A stretch of 64,000 nucleotides of DNA from contig JACEEZ010021684.1 of assembly GCA_016584305.1 (NCBI GenBank), positions 73,501 to 137,500 on the forward strand, given 5' to 3'. Positions within the stretch are counted from its first letter, which is position 1; each line of letters opens with the position of its first letter. The notes below the pieces were generated by a model. The model worked only from the letters and a program-made list of their open reading frames with translations, was not told the DNA's origin and did no database searches. The DNA is from Chionoecetes opilio (Eukaryota > Arthropoda > Malacostraca > Decapoda > Majidae). This document shows, piece by piece, positions 1 through 11,485 of the stretch. Both the position numbers and the translations under genes were made by a program.

Positions 1-1620
1 GGTTCACGCGACCTGGGTCTCATCATAGTGAGTTACTCCGTACCACCTGCAACAGCGCCTCAACATCATGAAGCGGGTGGCTGGTGTCCGTCTGGGGGCC
101 AGTCGTGCCTCCTTTTGCACTACTACCCAGGCGGCCAATCAGATCTAGGTGTCCTATGGCAGCTGCATTTATGGCTCAGCGGCCCTTCCACCTCAGGAAA
201 CTGGACATCCTGCAAAATGCGTCCCGGAGGATGCTCACCATGGGGCAATGAGGTCCTCAACGTGTCATCCGCCCTACACGCAGAGAGCGGATCCCCCCGT
301 TGCAGGTACACAGGAGGGAGATCCTATGTAGCCAGTACCACCACATCATGTCCCCCACCCATTCCCACTCTCACCCACTCTCTATGCAACTCGGTGTGGA
401 TCCTCACACTCCAGTCTGGCTTCCTGGAGCGAGTCAGCCTCCTACTGCGTCCGCTGCACGTGGCCCACTCTGTGCTGAACCTGCACACCACTCTCTACTA
501 CAGGCCCATCAGCCCACACACTCCCCCGGTCCCATCACGGCTGACATTTCCCCGTGGTTGCCCTGACGAGCCCAGACCTTCTCCCAAAAAAACTAGCTAG
601 CGTCCTGGCAGCTCCTTTATGTCCGTCAACTCGACACGTCACTCTACCACAACACCTTAAGATCTTCACGACGGCTCATCACTCCCCCACCATTCCGTCT
701 ACAGCGCTGCCGTCTATGACCCTCGCCCCACATCTGCAGGACGTGCGGCTGCCCCCCTGAAACGGACCGTTCTGACGGCAGAAATCTTGCCATTCGCCAG
801 GCTGTGTGCTTAGCCTGAACACCACCTACTCCCAGCAGAGTGTGATCTACACAGACTCTCTCTCCTCCTCCAATTCCTCCTCTCCCGTCGCCCGGGTTCA
901 CTCCACAGCCATGGTGCACTCCCTGAAACGGCTAATCCTCTCCTCACCTCATGGTGGAAGATTCACCTTGCAGTGGGTGCCTCCCCACTGCAAATCCGGG
1001 GCAACGAGTAGCTGATGACTGCTGCAAAGATGGCACTCTCGGAGGTAACATCACCCCCCTCCGCTGCCGCTCTCACCGCCAAGCGTCTCTTTCTATGTCT
1101 GCCGCTCCGCCTTGGTATTAGGTCGCTCGGCGACGCCCTCCGTGCACCTCTCATGGGTCAATATGTACCGACTCCTCCCCGCACTTGGACATAAGAACAA
1201 ACGTCCCCGCGTCGTGGCTGTCGCCCCACCGCCTGAGGCATCGGTCACACATTAACACTCAGAGCACACCTGCATCGTCTCGCAGCCACGCCCGACCCGT
1301 ACTGCCCTGTTGACAGGAACGTCCGACTCCATTGACCACTCCATGCTGCAGTGCCTCGCTCCACTCCACCGAAACTTCTACCGTGGTTCATATCCGCCCT
1401 GAAACGTCAACACCTTTGACCTGCCCACCCTGCTGGCCGCCAGCTGCCGTCCACCCTCAGACGCCCCGCCGTCATCCGCCTCACCTGGCCTTCCTGAGGA
1501 AGACTAATCCAACGTCCCGACTGTGATAATGCCGGCTGTACACCAGGGCGAATATGTCTGATTTTCGGACACACAGGCCCTTCAACAACAACAAAACAAA
1601 TATGGCGCATCGCCCACACA
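1..1620 (+). mobile_element. 3' half of a LINE (RT tail, RNase H, 3' UTR), degraded
   Basis: Reading across frames gives the end of a non-LTR reverse transcriptase: a stretch like LNIMKRVAGVRLGASRAS, then YGSCIYGSA and KLDILQNASRRML (about 60-250), typical of the thumb region of Jockey/I-group LINEs. An RNase H domain follows (about 790-1040), recognised from VIYTDSLSS and LQWVPPHC, the usual strand ending in a catalytic Asp and the WVPxHxxxxGNE strand. Downstream, the motif cttcctgaggaagactaatc near 1490-1510 begins a 3' end that recurs at 25.84 kb and, inverted, at 49.2 kb. The copy enters from outside the window and is broken by several indels and stops. The RNase H supports an I/R1/LOA-type assignment, but the clade is not certain. 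Confidence 0.7.
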
Positions 1621-1764
1621 ACAAATTACAGACCTTATAACCTCAACTATGAAAAATGAATGGTAAAATTCTAGTCTTGCCCTGCCCTTAGGTCCTCACT
1701 AGGAGGTTATTGGTAGGGTTCAGATTAAGTATATGAGGTTAGGTTGGATCGACAGTTTCATTTC

Positions 1765-2090
1765 GGGCCACATGCCATTCGCCACACCCATGGAGTCATT
1801 TCGCCCACAATATGGAGTCATTTCGCCCACAATGTCAATTCGCCCCACTATGGAGTCATTTCGCCCAAGATTATGGGTTCATTCATTTCGCCTGCGGAAG
1901 ATATAAGTACATGACTCGTGAAATTGGATCGTGTGGGCGAATGACGTCAGAGTCGGGCAAATTGACTCTACATGCCGAACATGGGGGGAATTGTCTTGTC
2001 GGCGAATTGACTCGTACATGTGGGCGGAATGACGTCTACATGTGGGCGATGTCTGTTGGGCGAATTGACGTGTGGCGAAATGACCGGTAA
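1765..2090. repeat. Foldback/MITE-like repeat built from CGCCCACA motifs
   Basis: The left half holds three near-identical phrases of the type atggagtcatttcgcccaca (about 1790-1870). The right half holds their inverted counterparts (gtgggcgaatgac, gtgggcggaatgacgt, gtggcgaaatgac; 1935-2082). The outermost ends, ccattcgccacac and gtgtggcgaaatgac, are imperfect inverted repeats, so the unit could fold into a long imperfect hairpin. The only open frame across it is a by-product. No function is implied. Confidence 0.55.
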
Positions 2091-2095
2091 CCGGG

Positions 2096-2557
2096 TAGGT
2101 AGTTATTATTTTGGGGGGTCATAGGATTTAGCGTGGAGTAAGGATGTAACTGGGGGAACTCTCCCACTTTATAATTACCGTTTTAGAGGTACTGAAGGAT
2201 TTGTGGAAAGTCTTGATAATATCTTGAGACGTCTTGATATTGATCATTTTATTTTTTTCGGATTTATCATGGTACTAAACCACCCCACACTCTACGAACC
2301 ACTTAGACGACTAAACCAAACCCATCTCTAACCTAAACTAACCGAATCTGATTTAACCTAGACTTAACAGTGTATGCTGAAATAAGGTAGATTTTCGGTA
2401 GGAGAGTACAGTAACGCCATTATTTATTGAAATTGTACCATGGGAAATGGGGTTCAGAAATACTTCGTAGAATGAAGAAATCCTACACGATGATGTAGAT
2501 AAGAATCCTGTGGACTTTGAAAAAAAAAAGGGCCCCACTCCCAATCTTAATACCCAC
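2096..2557. other. Unassigned AT-rich sequence
   Basis: No convincing coding frame, splice structure or terminal repeat was found. The right edge abuts duplicated block A. Confidence 0.4.
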
Positions 2558-4260
2558 CCATTTTAGGGTGGGTATTATTAATGTGGGATACATTATCCAA
2601 GTAACTAGACAATACCTGGAACTGTCGCCGATAGGAATTCTCGCATGTGAGAAAACGATTCCTATTTTTTAGCCTGAACAGTTAGATTAGGTTAGGTTGC
2701 CAGTTGACTATATGTCTAGGCTAGGTTAGTGATTGAGCGGGGGTGATTACCCCCCAGCTCAGCACGAAAATAATACCGTACTGGACCTATACAGTAGAGA
2801 TGGGTTAGTGAAATGAAGGCCTGCATTCTATTGATTTTTATGTGCTTTAACCCCACAATTTCAGTGGTCGTGAACTTGCCTAGAATAACATCTCACTACC
2901 CCAGCTTCCATCATTGAATCATTCATTTAATACTTTCGCATTACTCACATACCATCTCTTAGAGTTGGAGTAGAATGTACCTACTCTTCTCAGACATCCT
3001 TGCCCACCAATCATGATCCTTTATCCTCTACACACTCTTCTAGGTAAATATGCAGTTTCAACCAATACTCCCTTATGACCAATACTCTTCTGACATAACG
3101 GGGGGGGGGGCTACGCCCTCCAATACCCCCTGCTAGTTACTAATCTAACTCGGGCATTGATTACGTAACCTAGCCTCACTGGGGGGGGGGGGTCGCCCCC
3201 CCCAGACCCCATGTGTTATTTTTTCATTTCCGACAGCTTTTGTGTGGGTTAGAAATACTCCTTATAATAAGAACGAAACGTTCAGGGTACTTAAAACCAC
3301 CGATTGGTTGTGTTATATTGTATTGGTCTATACAGCACTTAGAAAAAAAAAAAAAAAAAAAAAAACTTTATGTATTTCACTTTTGCACCTACAGTATACA
3401 TGCATTCCACGCACTAGTACACCGGTGCTCGAATGTCTTTTATCTTTGCCTCTCCGTAGCATTGATGAGAGGAGGATGCAGTCAGTTCGTACACAAGTTG
3501 TTTCGTACACCAGTAGATTCGATCATTCGTAGACCTAAAAGTTGTTTCGCAGTCTATATGAAACTATAGTCGTTTCGTACACTCAGGTCAGAGTTTAACT
3601 TGATGACTAGAGTTACGAATCGACACACCAGGTATATATGTACGAAAAACTCAAAATCAGTGTACGAAACAGCTAACAAAACCTGGGTACGAAACAACTT
3701 GTGTACGAAACTCCCTGTATTGCTAGTCCATCCGTATCCTTCACTTGACTCATTCTCTCCATCTCATCCTTGTCTCCTATTCTCCTCCTTCACTTCCCGC
3801 ATCTTCCTCTCCCATATCATCTTCTCTATACACTTCTAGGTAGCACAAGACACATTTCTTTTTTATTTGCACTTAATTTCACTCATTCCAGTCACCTATA
3901 GGCATTCGGCAGCATACCATTCATTGCACCCTTTTTTTTTATTCACATTCCCCCTACAGCGTCCTGACCAACCATAAACAACTCAACATGAAATAAACAA
4001 CTAATAACATAACTTTATATGGCTTGTATATTAGAAAAACCTTCATCATGCGACCCTACGAACAGTGTGCAAGTGGTCCTCAGCAACCTTAGCACTACGG
4101 TGGAACAGCGAACAAATATGGCGGATGGATGTTCGCAAAGATCGTTTGATAATACCTCTAAACGCGTTACGAACGTTCCAAGATCAATCTAAGTGCAAAG
4201 ATGATCTTAGAGACGCGTTACGAACGTTCGAACATCCGGCCCTAGATCTTTAAGAGGAGA
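2558..4260. repeat. Duplicated block A, copy 1
   Basis: From ccattttagggtgggtatta at about 2561 this block matches a second copy starting at about 46007. Shared landmarks are aactgtcgccgataggaatt (2620 and 46064), a run of Gs followed by a ctacgc segment (3105 and 47745), cttcacttgactcattctct (3740 and 48331), acataactttata (4007 and 48605) and the ctctaaacgcgttacg end (4155 and 50381). No gene is evident. A poly-A run lies at 3343-3364. Copy 2 is longer because of insertions and is far noisier. Confidence 0.7.
3478..3718. repeat. Small TIR element of GTTTCGTACAC motifs
   Basis: The left end (cagttcgtacacaagttgtt, about 3482) is the reverse complement of the right end (acaacttgtgtacgaaactc, about 3695). 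The interior has further copies of gtttcgtacac or gtacgaaac in both orientations. A partial second copy lacking the outer ends lies at about 27825-27955. This is the layout of a short non-autonomous foldback element; the family is not identified. Confidence 0.6.
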
Positions 4261-4599
4261 TGCTGAATCGTGGACAAAATCACGAAGGCCAGGCTTGTCT
4301 GACACAGCTTTAAAACATTTTGTTCCTCTCTATCTCTCTGTCTACGTTCACAGACTCCATGTTGTTCCCCAATCTATCGCTCACCTCACGTGTATTAATT
4401 GTTTATTATTTTACTGTACTGTAATACTAATGGTTGTTTCGTATCCCAAGCTGTTTACCATTTATGTTACCCTTATCTGTATTGTTATTACAGGTAACAG
4501 GGGTCAACCCGAGTAAGACTACTTACAAGTGTTGATGACACTGTAGGGGAGGATTGCCTCAGAATAGTCCAGTCAATCTAGCTGATTTTTTGGCAGAAC
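4261..4599. other. Unassigned sequence left of the Academ-like element
   Basis: AT-rich sequence without a supported gene. It separates block A from the terminal repeat beginning at about 4600. Confidence 0.4.
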
Positions 4600-4902
4600 C
4601 TCAAACAAATTGCTAACAAAGGTTTTTAACTTGGATATTGGGCATGAATAACCTCTCTTTCGGATAAAAAAAAGTTTACCAAAATTAACCTTGCCGAAAG
4701 GGGTCAACGGCCGCCATCTGTAAAATCCAACGGGGAAGATCTCCGACCCGCCGCCACAAACGGTTTTTTCCTCCTCTTATCCATAATAATTAAGCTAGGT
4801 CAATAATTTTTTTACACCAAATGCATGACTATGTACTGCCATTACCATACAATTTTCATCAAAATTGGTACAGTAGTTTTTGTGCAAAAAAATTAAAACC
4901 GA
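4600..4902 (+). repeat. Left TIR of the Academ-like element
   Basis: Inverted partner of 7870-8169; the arms differ by a few substitutions and homopolymer length changes. The arms meet the unrelated interior at aattaaaaccg. They include a GC-rich patch (gacccgccgccacaaacg) that could hold transposase-binding or promoter functions; this last point is conjecture. Confidence 0.8.
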
Positions 4903-5041
4903 TAAAGGGGTCAACGGCCGCCATCATTTGGCAAGCACTCTACCCAGCTTTATTTCCTTTAATCCTCATCTCTGTATTTCCTTTAATATTTTCTCCACTT
5001 TCTGTCCACTCTCTTTTTCTTATATTTCTGCTGTGAAATAG

Positions 5042-7501
5042 TCTTTCAGACTAAACAGCGTCAACTTCATTACTCACTCATTATTAGCGAAAGCCTATGA
5101 TTTGCCATTTTCACATGTCACTGAGGATGATCAACCCAACACTGATGCAGAAGAGTCATTTCCTCAAAATGAAGACCTGAAGGAAGCTCAGGGGCTATTG
5201 AAAGGTCTCCTTGATGGGACTGAGACATTGGATAATGTTCTGTCATCAGAGTCTGTGACCAGGATTGACAAGAGAATCAACCATGTGAAGGATGCGATGG
5301 CTGACCAGCGAACAGCAAAATTGTGGATTCAATACCTTGATATGGTGAAGATCCTGCAATTGTTTATCAAGGCAGAGCGCACCGGGAACTGGGAATTGCA
5401 CCTTGACGCTGTAAGGAAAATGCTGCCAATATTCGCTGCAGCAGGACACATCCTATATGCAAAGTCGGCCTACTTGTACTTGCAGCAAATGGAGGGGCTG
5501 CCGACAAGCCATCCTGAAGTGTACCAGAAATTTTCTGAAGGATTCCATGTGATTAGACGGAGTGATCGCTACTGGGCTGGCTTGTCGACGGATCTGGTTA
5601 TTGAGCAGGTGCTAATGAGAAGCATGAAGACGTCTGGAGGTCTTACTCATGGCAGAGGAATGGACGAAATTCAACGATTAGTTTGGACGCTATCACTGCC
5701 ATCGTGTGCTGAAATCAAGTTTACAATGCAAGAACTAGCAGGCATTCGTTATGGCACTAGTGACCAGCACCAGGAGGCTACTTCAGCAAGAAAAGAGCGA
5801 GATGTGAGGGATACATGGAAGCTCGTTGCGTTTCTCCAGACATATGACCCTTTCACGGAAGATCCGTCCATTCACAGCATTTCAAGTGGAGTAACTGGAG
5901 ACAAAAAGGTGAATGTGGACAAAGCAAACTCCATAGGAGAGACAATCATAGCTTCAATGGTTGGAAAAAATGTCCACGAGTACACTTTTAAAAGAAAGGA
6001 TCAGGCAATTACACTTGGGTCAAAAGTTTCGCTCAGCAAAGATGAAGCAGTTGAGACTGATCCACAACTCCTATTCCAGAGACTGTGTGTGCTATCTACC
6101 AATGAACCCTCAACTCAGCAGCAGCAAGAACATTTCCAGTATGAGCTTTGTGGTTACCCACCTGCACTTTTTAATTCTTTCGGACTGCCGCGAGAGGCAA
6201 AGAAAACCGGCTTTGGCAGACGCAATATGGGAACTGACTTCCCCTGTACAATCAGGTCCACAGTCTTCAGATCCACAGTATCTCTTAGATGGTGGAGCAC
6301 TACTTCAACGCCTCCCATGGCAAAAAGGTCACACATTTGATGAGATCTGTGCCCGATACCGCAGATATGTCACAACTAGATATGGAAAAGCATGCATTGT
6401 CTTTGATGGATATGAAAGTGGTCCATCCATTAAAGACGCGACTCACCGACGCCGAGCAGGGGGCTCTGTTGGTGTTAAGGTGTTACTGACCCCTAAAATG
6501 GTGTTCAAATTAAAAAAGGATGTTTTCCTAGCTAATCAAGAAAACAAACAATTGTTCATCAACTTGCTGGGAAAGAGTTTGGAGGAAGCAGGTTGTAAAG
6601 TAGTCCATGCATCTGGAGACGCTGACGTATTGATTGTGAAGACTGCTCTAGAACTGGCACAGACAGGAGAAACCATTTTGATAGCAGATGACACTGACCT
6701 ATTGGTCCTTCTATGTTATCATGCCAATAGAGATGACGGTTACAATATCTACTTCACGCCACAACCAAAGGTTAGTGCAAAAAGTGTGAAAGTCTGGAAC
6801 ATCAAAGAGATGAGGAAATCTTTGGGAGATGTGGTTTGTTCCAACATTCTTTTCATCCATGCACTACTGGGTTGTGATTGTACATCCAGTGTTCATGGAA
6901 TTGGGAAGGCAGCGTCCCTTCAAAAGGTGATGAACAATAGAAACTTCCTCAAACTGGCAGAAGTGTTTGGCAAGGATGCAGTTCAGAAGGGGTTTAAATT
7001 GAAGCTGGGGAGAAGGCTTTAGTGTGCCTGTAAAATGGTAATGATGGGAAAACATCAATCATCTCCGACTGAGGCGTTTTAAAGGGAAAAAGGTTGTAAA
7101 AAGCTAAAAGTATGTTGGGGCCCAAAATCATTGCCACCAACAAGAGCGCTACGAAATTCCACACCCTTCGAGTTTACTTCCAAATTCAGGAATGGAAAAG
7201 GGTTTAGAAACCAGCTAAACCTGACGAGTGGGGATGGAAACTTTCAGATGGTAAATTAAAAACCAATCATGACTGACTTGCCAGCTGGTCCTGTAAATTT
7301 GTTGGCTATAATTAGGTGTAACTGTACTTCAGGGTGTGAAACAGCAAGATGCAGTTGCAGGAAACATGGCATTCACTGTTCAAACTTGGGGTGGTTTTGG
7401 GCAAAGCCTCCACTGCCCAACTCACCACGCCAGATCTTGATGATGATGAAAAATTACCTGTGACTATTCTTGACAAAAAATGTTCTTTGGTCCGTTCATG
7501 A
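5042..7501 (+). CDS. Academ-type transposase: XPG-like nuclease plus Cys-rich finger, frames broken
   Basis: The frame is open from 5042, after a stop at 5039-5041, so the true start or an upstream exon is not visible; an acceptor-like ttattag lies at 5080-5086. The N-terminal region contains NWELHLDAVRKMLP and SCAEIKFTMQELAG. The nuclease core follows: LLDGGALLQRLPW, IVFDGYESGPSIKD, then GDADVLIVKTALELA (about 6615), ADDTDLLVLLCYHA (about 6685) and LLGCDCTSSVHGIGKAA (about 6865). These acidic motifs and the GIGK turn resemble FEN1/XPG enzymes. A CxC...RCSCRKHGIHC cysteine cluster lies near 7316-7375, with its last cysteines altered. The frame shifts at the A run 6203-6206, again near 6990-7004, several times between 7025 and 7265, and near 7400. 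These may be homopolymer errors or decay. Confidence 0.75.
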
Positions 7502-7869
7502 ACTTGTTCTGTGGTGGTTATGCAAGAGCCTTGCCCCAGCATTCGACCAACTGACCCATTCCATTTTTGTAAGTTGTACTTATTTTTTGGACCTATTTTT
7601 TTTATGAAATGTCAGGAATAATGTGAAAATTGGGTTGCCTTGAAAAGGCTACTTAGTCTGTTTTTGAAACCCTTTTATATTCATATTTGTATAAGAAATA
7701 AAAAAGCATGAAAACAATGGGGGGGCTAGCCCCATTTTCTGGTGTTAGTTTATTTTTTAAGCATATAGCTACCTATCATTACAATTTAAACCCCAGAAAA
7801 TGCAAGCTGGCTTGGGGGGGCCCCCTGTGTGGGTTTTAAATGCAAAAATTTTTTTTTTATTTCTAATTT

Positions 7870-8169
7870 ACGGTTTTAATTTTTTTGCACAAAAACTACT
7901 GTACCAATTTTGATGAAAATTGTATGGTAATGGCAGTACATAGTCATGCATTTGGTGTAAAAAATTATTGACCTAGCTTAATTTTATGGATAAGAGGAGG
8001 AAAAAACCGTTTGTGGCGGCGGGTCGGAGATCTTCCCCGTTGGATTTTAACAGAGGGCGGCCGTTGACCCCTTTCGGCAAGGTTAATTCTGGTAAACTTT
8101 TTTTTATCCGAAAGAGAGGTTATTCATGCCCAATATCCAAGTTAAAACCTTTGTTAGCAATTTTTTGAG
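7870..8169 (-). repeat. Right TIR of the Academ-like element
   Basis: Reverse complement of 4600-4902 across about 300 bases. The interval from the gene end (7501) to this arm is AT-rich with two G-runs and no coding signal; it probably holds the transposase 3' untranslated region. Confidence 0.8.
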
Positions 8170-8785
8170 TCAGCCACATTTTGACTAGACTAGAAGTGTA
8201 GATTGATGGTAGGACTTCACCGTCCTAGCCAGACACTTCAAATGGTAGTTTTTAATAAAAGGGGGTCGAGCGGTTGTTTATATGGCTTTGTTAATATAAA
8301 GTCCCCAGAACAATAATTTACAATATATATATATATCTGTACACTGTGAGGGCAGTGACAGTCACGTGTTTCCGACGGCCAAGGGAATGGCCGGAACAGC
8401 CCCCAGTAAACTCTGTCTGTTGTCTTCTGTTCCTCTCTCCGGCCAGTTTGCGCATATATGAAGTTTTGGCCGGAATCTGACGGGTTCCGGTGTTCATGTC
8501 TCTCAGGTCTGTTGCACTTGTGTCAGCGTCATCATCCTTGGGCAGAGCGCTGAATGATACACACACAACTTGTGTGTGTAGTCTGGACCCGGGCAGGTGT
8601 TCTACGTGTTGCATCAAGACACAAGGTTGACTGTCCACGTCATCTTTATAGGCCATGGCGTGATACTTCCCTCAAAATAAAACCCCATCAAAAAATGTTG
8701 TTGCCCCCAGACAGAACAGGCGACACACCATCCTGTAGCTTAATTGATAAAATTGTTATAAAACATATAATCTATACCTATTCAG
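8170..8785. other. Unassigned sequence with a short TA repeat
   Basis: A short TA microsatellite lies at about 8322-8336. The minus-strand open frame at 8318-8656 has no recognisable motif and is not called a gene. Confidence 0.35.
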
Positions 8786-9009
8786 GATCCTAATAAGACA
8801 GACAGACAGAGACAGAGACAGACAGACAGACAGGGCAGACAGACAGACAGACAGACACAAAGAATAAAAGGAAAAAAGACAGACAGACAGACAGAAAAAG
8901 ACAGACAGACAGAAGAGACAGACAGACAGACAGACAGACGACAAAACGACAGACAGACAGACAGACAGAGAGACAGACAGCAGACGACAGACAGACAGAC
9001 AGACAAACA

Positions 9010-9042
<33 letters not shown>

Positions 9043-9279
9043 AAACAGACAGACAGACAGACAAAACAGACAGACAGAGAGAGACAGACAGACAGAAAGA
9101 CAGAAGACAGACAGACGAACAAAGAATAAAGAGAAAAAGACAGACAGACAGACGAAAGACAGGACAGACAACAGACAGAAGACAGAGACAGACAACAGAC
9201 AGACAGACAGACAGACAAAGAGACAGACAGAGAGACAGACAAAAGACAGACAGACAGACAAAAAGACAAACAGAAGAGA

Positions 9280-9333
<54 letters not shown>

Positions 9334-9334
9334 C

Positions 9335-9366
<32 letters not shown>

Positions 9367-9581
9367 GGCAGACAGACAGACAGACACAAAAGAATAAAAG
9401 AGAAATGACAGAAGACAGACAGGACAGCAGACAAAACAGACAGACAGACAGACAGACAGAAAGGGCAAGACAGACAGAACAGACAGAACAGAGACACAGA
9501 AGAGACAGAAGACAGACAGACCCGGGCAGACAGACAGACGACAGACAGAAAAGACAGACAGACAGACAACAGACAACAGAC

Positions 9582-9636
<55 letters not shown>

Positions 9637-10600
9637 CAAAAAAAAAGAGAAAGAAAGACAGACAGACAGACAGACAGACAACAAAAAGGAAGACAGACAG
9701 ACAGAAGACAGGGGCCCGACAGGGCAGACAGACAGAAGACACATTGACAGACAGACAGACAGAGACCCGACCAGAGACAGACAGAAGACAGACAACAGAA
9801 GACAAAGAAGAGACAAAGACAGACAGGACAGACGACAGAGAGAGACAGACAGAAAAGACAGACAGAAAAGACAGACAGACAGAACAGAAAGACAGACAAA
9901 ACAGACAACAGAGAGAAAAGACAGACAGACAGACAGAGACAGACAGACAGACAGACACAAAGAAAAAAAGAAGAAAAGAAGACAGACAGACAGACACAAG
10001 ACAGAAGAGAAGAACCCGACAGACAGACAGACAGACAGACAGACAGAGAGACAGACAACAGACAGAGACAGACAGAGCAGAACAGACACAAAGAAATAAA
10101 AGGGGAAATAGACAGACCAGACAGACAGAACAGACAGAAGACAGACAGACAGACAGAGACAGACAGAGAGACAGACAGACCAAAGAATAAAAGAGAATAA
10201 AAGAACAGACAGACGACCAGAGAAGACAGACAGACGACAGACAGAAAACAGACGCACAAGTAACAGGGACAGACAGAAAAAGGCGCGACTACAGACGGAC
10301 AGACAGAAGCAAAAACAGGAAAAACGACAGACGAGAACAAAGACCACAAAGAATAAAAAAGAATAGACAGACAGAGACAGACAGAGACCAGAAGACAGGA
10401 CAAGAGAAGAGCGACAGAACAGACAGGACAGACAGAGAGAGACAGACAGCAGACAGACAGACAGAGAGAGGGGACAGGGGCAGACAGACAGACAGACGAA
10501 AGACAGAGCAGACTGACAGACAACGACAGAGAACAGATAGACAACGACAGACGAGACAGACGACAGACAGACAGAGAGAGCAGACAGGTAGACAACGAGA
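8786..10600. repeat. AGAC tetranucleotide array, copy 1
   Basis: About 1.8 kb of imperfect AGAC/ACAG tandem repeats, with short interruptions such as acaaagaataaaag that recur about once every 200 bases. The interruptions suggest a higher-order unit. The long open frames on both strands (Cys-Leu-Ser-Val or Arg-Gln-Thr-Asp repeats) follow from a four-base repeat lacking stop codons and are not proteins. The right flank (10600-10760) matches the flank of the second array. Confidence 0.9.
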
Positions 10601-11140
10601 AGTCGCAACTCGTGCTCGTGCTCGCGGCCTTCCCCACAGCCCCAAGGGTGCCGACCCACAACAAATGGAGCGACAATAGTTTACAATTCGGGGGGATGAC
10701 GACGTAGTTTATCATCTAAGACACCACAATCCTAACGAGTGGTACTATCATACACTCCCACGTTTTTAGCGCGTAGTTAACCTTGTCAACTTTAATTAGG
10801 TTAGGGAAAGACGTGTTTTTGCTCCTATTTCACGGGGTTTTGGTGGTTTTCTGTGGAATTAAAGGTTTTTTTTGTGGATTTTTTTGGTGATGGGGGGGAA
10901 AGGAAATTGTCCGAATTGACTTTTTGTGACGTCAGACCAACCACACCCACACCCACACCACCCATACACCGGCGATGGTCAGGTTGACAAGTGACGGCCC
11001 TCCATTCTGTGGGGTAGGCGGTTCGATTCCCCGCGCTCCCGAGGATTTTCACTGACAAATTTGGGGCGGGTTTCTGTCCCCTTTACAAGAGGTGGGGGTG
11101 TTGGTGTGGGGGTCCCACATTGCCCAAAGATCCCGGGAAT
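10600..11140. repeat. Block B flank with tRNA-like B box
   Basis: The segment gacaacgagaagtcgcaact and what follows up to about 10950 matches 33765-34110, and the ttttggtggttttctgtgga part also matches about 37740. A perfect Pol III B box, ggttcgattcc, lies at 11030-11040, followed by a cccgag. This looks like a decayed tRNA-derived SINE end, but no clear A box was found. Confidence 0.5.
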
Positions 11141-11261
11141 AATGAGCCTCCGGTAATTATGGGGAAGTTTCACGTTCGTTTTCAGAGACACCAACTATTT
11201 TTCTTGGCCTACAATGGTCTTTTCTAATGGTGTTTTAATGGTTTAAAATTATTTGCCAAAC

Positions 11262-11300
<39 letters not shown>

Positions 11301-11485
11301 AACCTAACCTAACCCTTATGTTTTAAAGAAACCTAAACCTAACTTTAACCACATATATTTTTTTTTTTTTTTTTTTGGGGTTTGCGCAATTAAACTAGCA
11401 CCATAGAACAACACCTATTTAGGCCAGAAAAGTTTGGTGTTCTGAAAACGAACGTGAAAATCTCCCCCATATAACAGAGCTCCAA
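11140..11485. mobile_element. MITE of the ATGGACGAG family, copy 1
   Basis: The left end (ggggaagtttcacgttcgtt, then cagagacacc and ttcttggcctacaatgg) is answered inverted by the right end (aggccagaaaagtttggtgt, then ctgaaaacgaacgtgaaa). The core is poly-A/T plus aacctaacctaaccc-type repeats. The same design recurs at 12.2, 17.8-18.2, 19.3-19.5, 27.5 and 60.2 kb. Confidence 0.65.

Larger units (their letters stand above)
4600..8169 (+). mobile_element. Academ-like DNA transposon with ~300-bp TIRs
   Basis: Positions 4600-4902 and 7870-8169 are long, nearly identical inverted repeats: ttgctaacaaagg, cggataaaaa, ccttgccgaaaggggtcaac, gaagatctccgacccgccgc and atgcatgactatgtactgcc all occur in the left arm and inverted in the right arm. 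They flank one plus-strand gene encoding an XPG/FEN-like nuclease core followed by a cysteine cluster. That pairing, with long TIRs, is the published description of the Academ superfamily. The left side also carries a second copy of ggggtcaacggccgccat just inside the TIR (4906). I could not fix a target-site duplication. High arm similarity suggests a recent insertion. Confidence 0.75.

Noticed and set aside
6195..6215. Programmed ribosomal frameshift in the Academ-type gene
   Set aside because: The break is an extra A in a short A run, and similar breaks recur downstream without slippery-site or structure evidence. Sequencing error or decay is simpler.
8756..10715. Very long minus-strand open frames (475-641 codons) rich in Cys-Leu-Ser-Val
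   Set aside because: They are translations of the AGAC array; all three frames stay open because the tetranucleotide has no stop codon.
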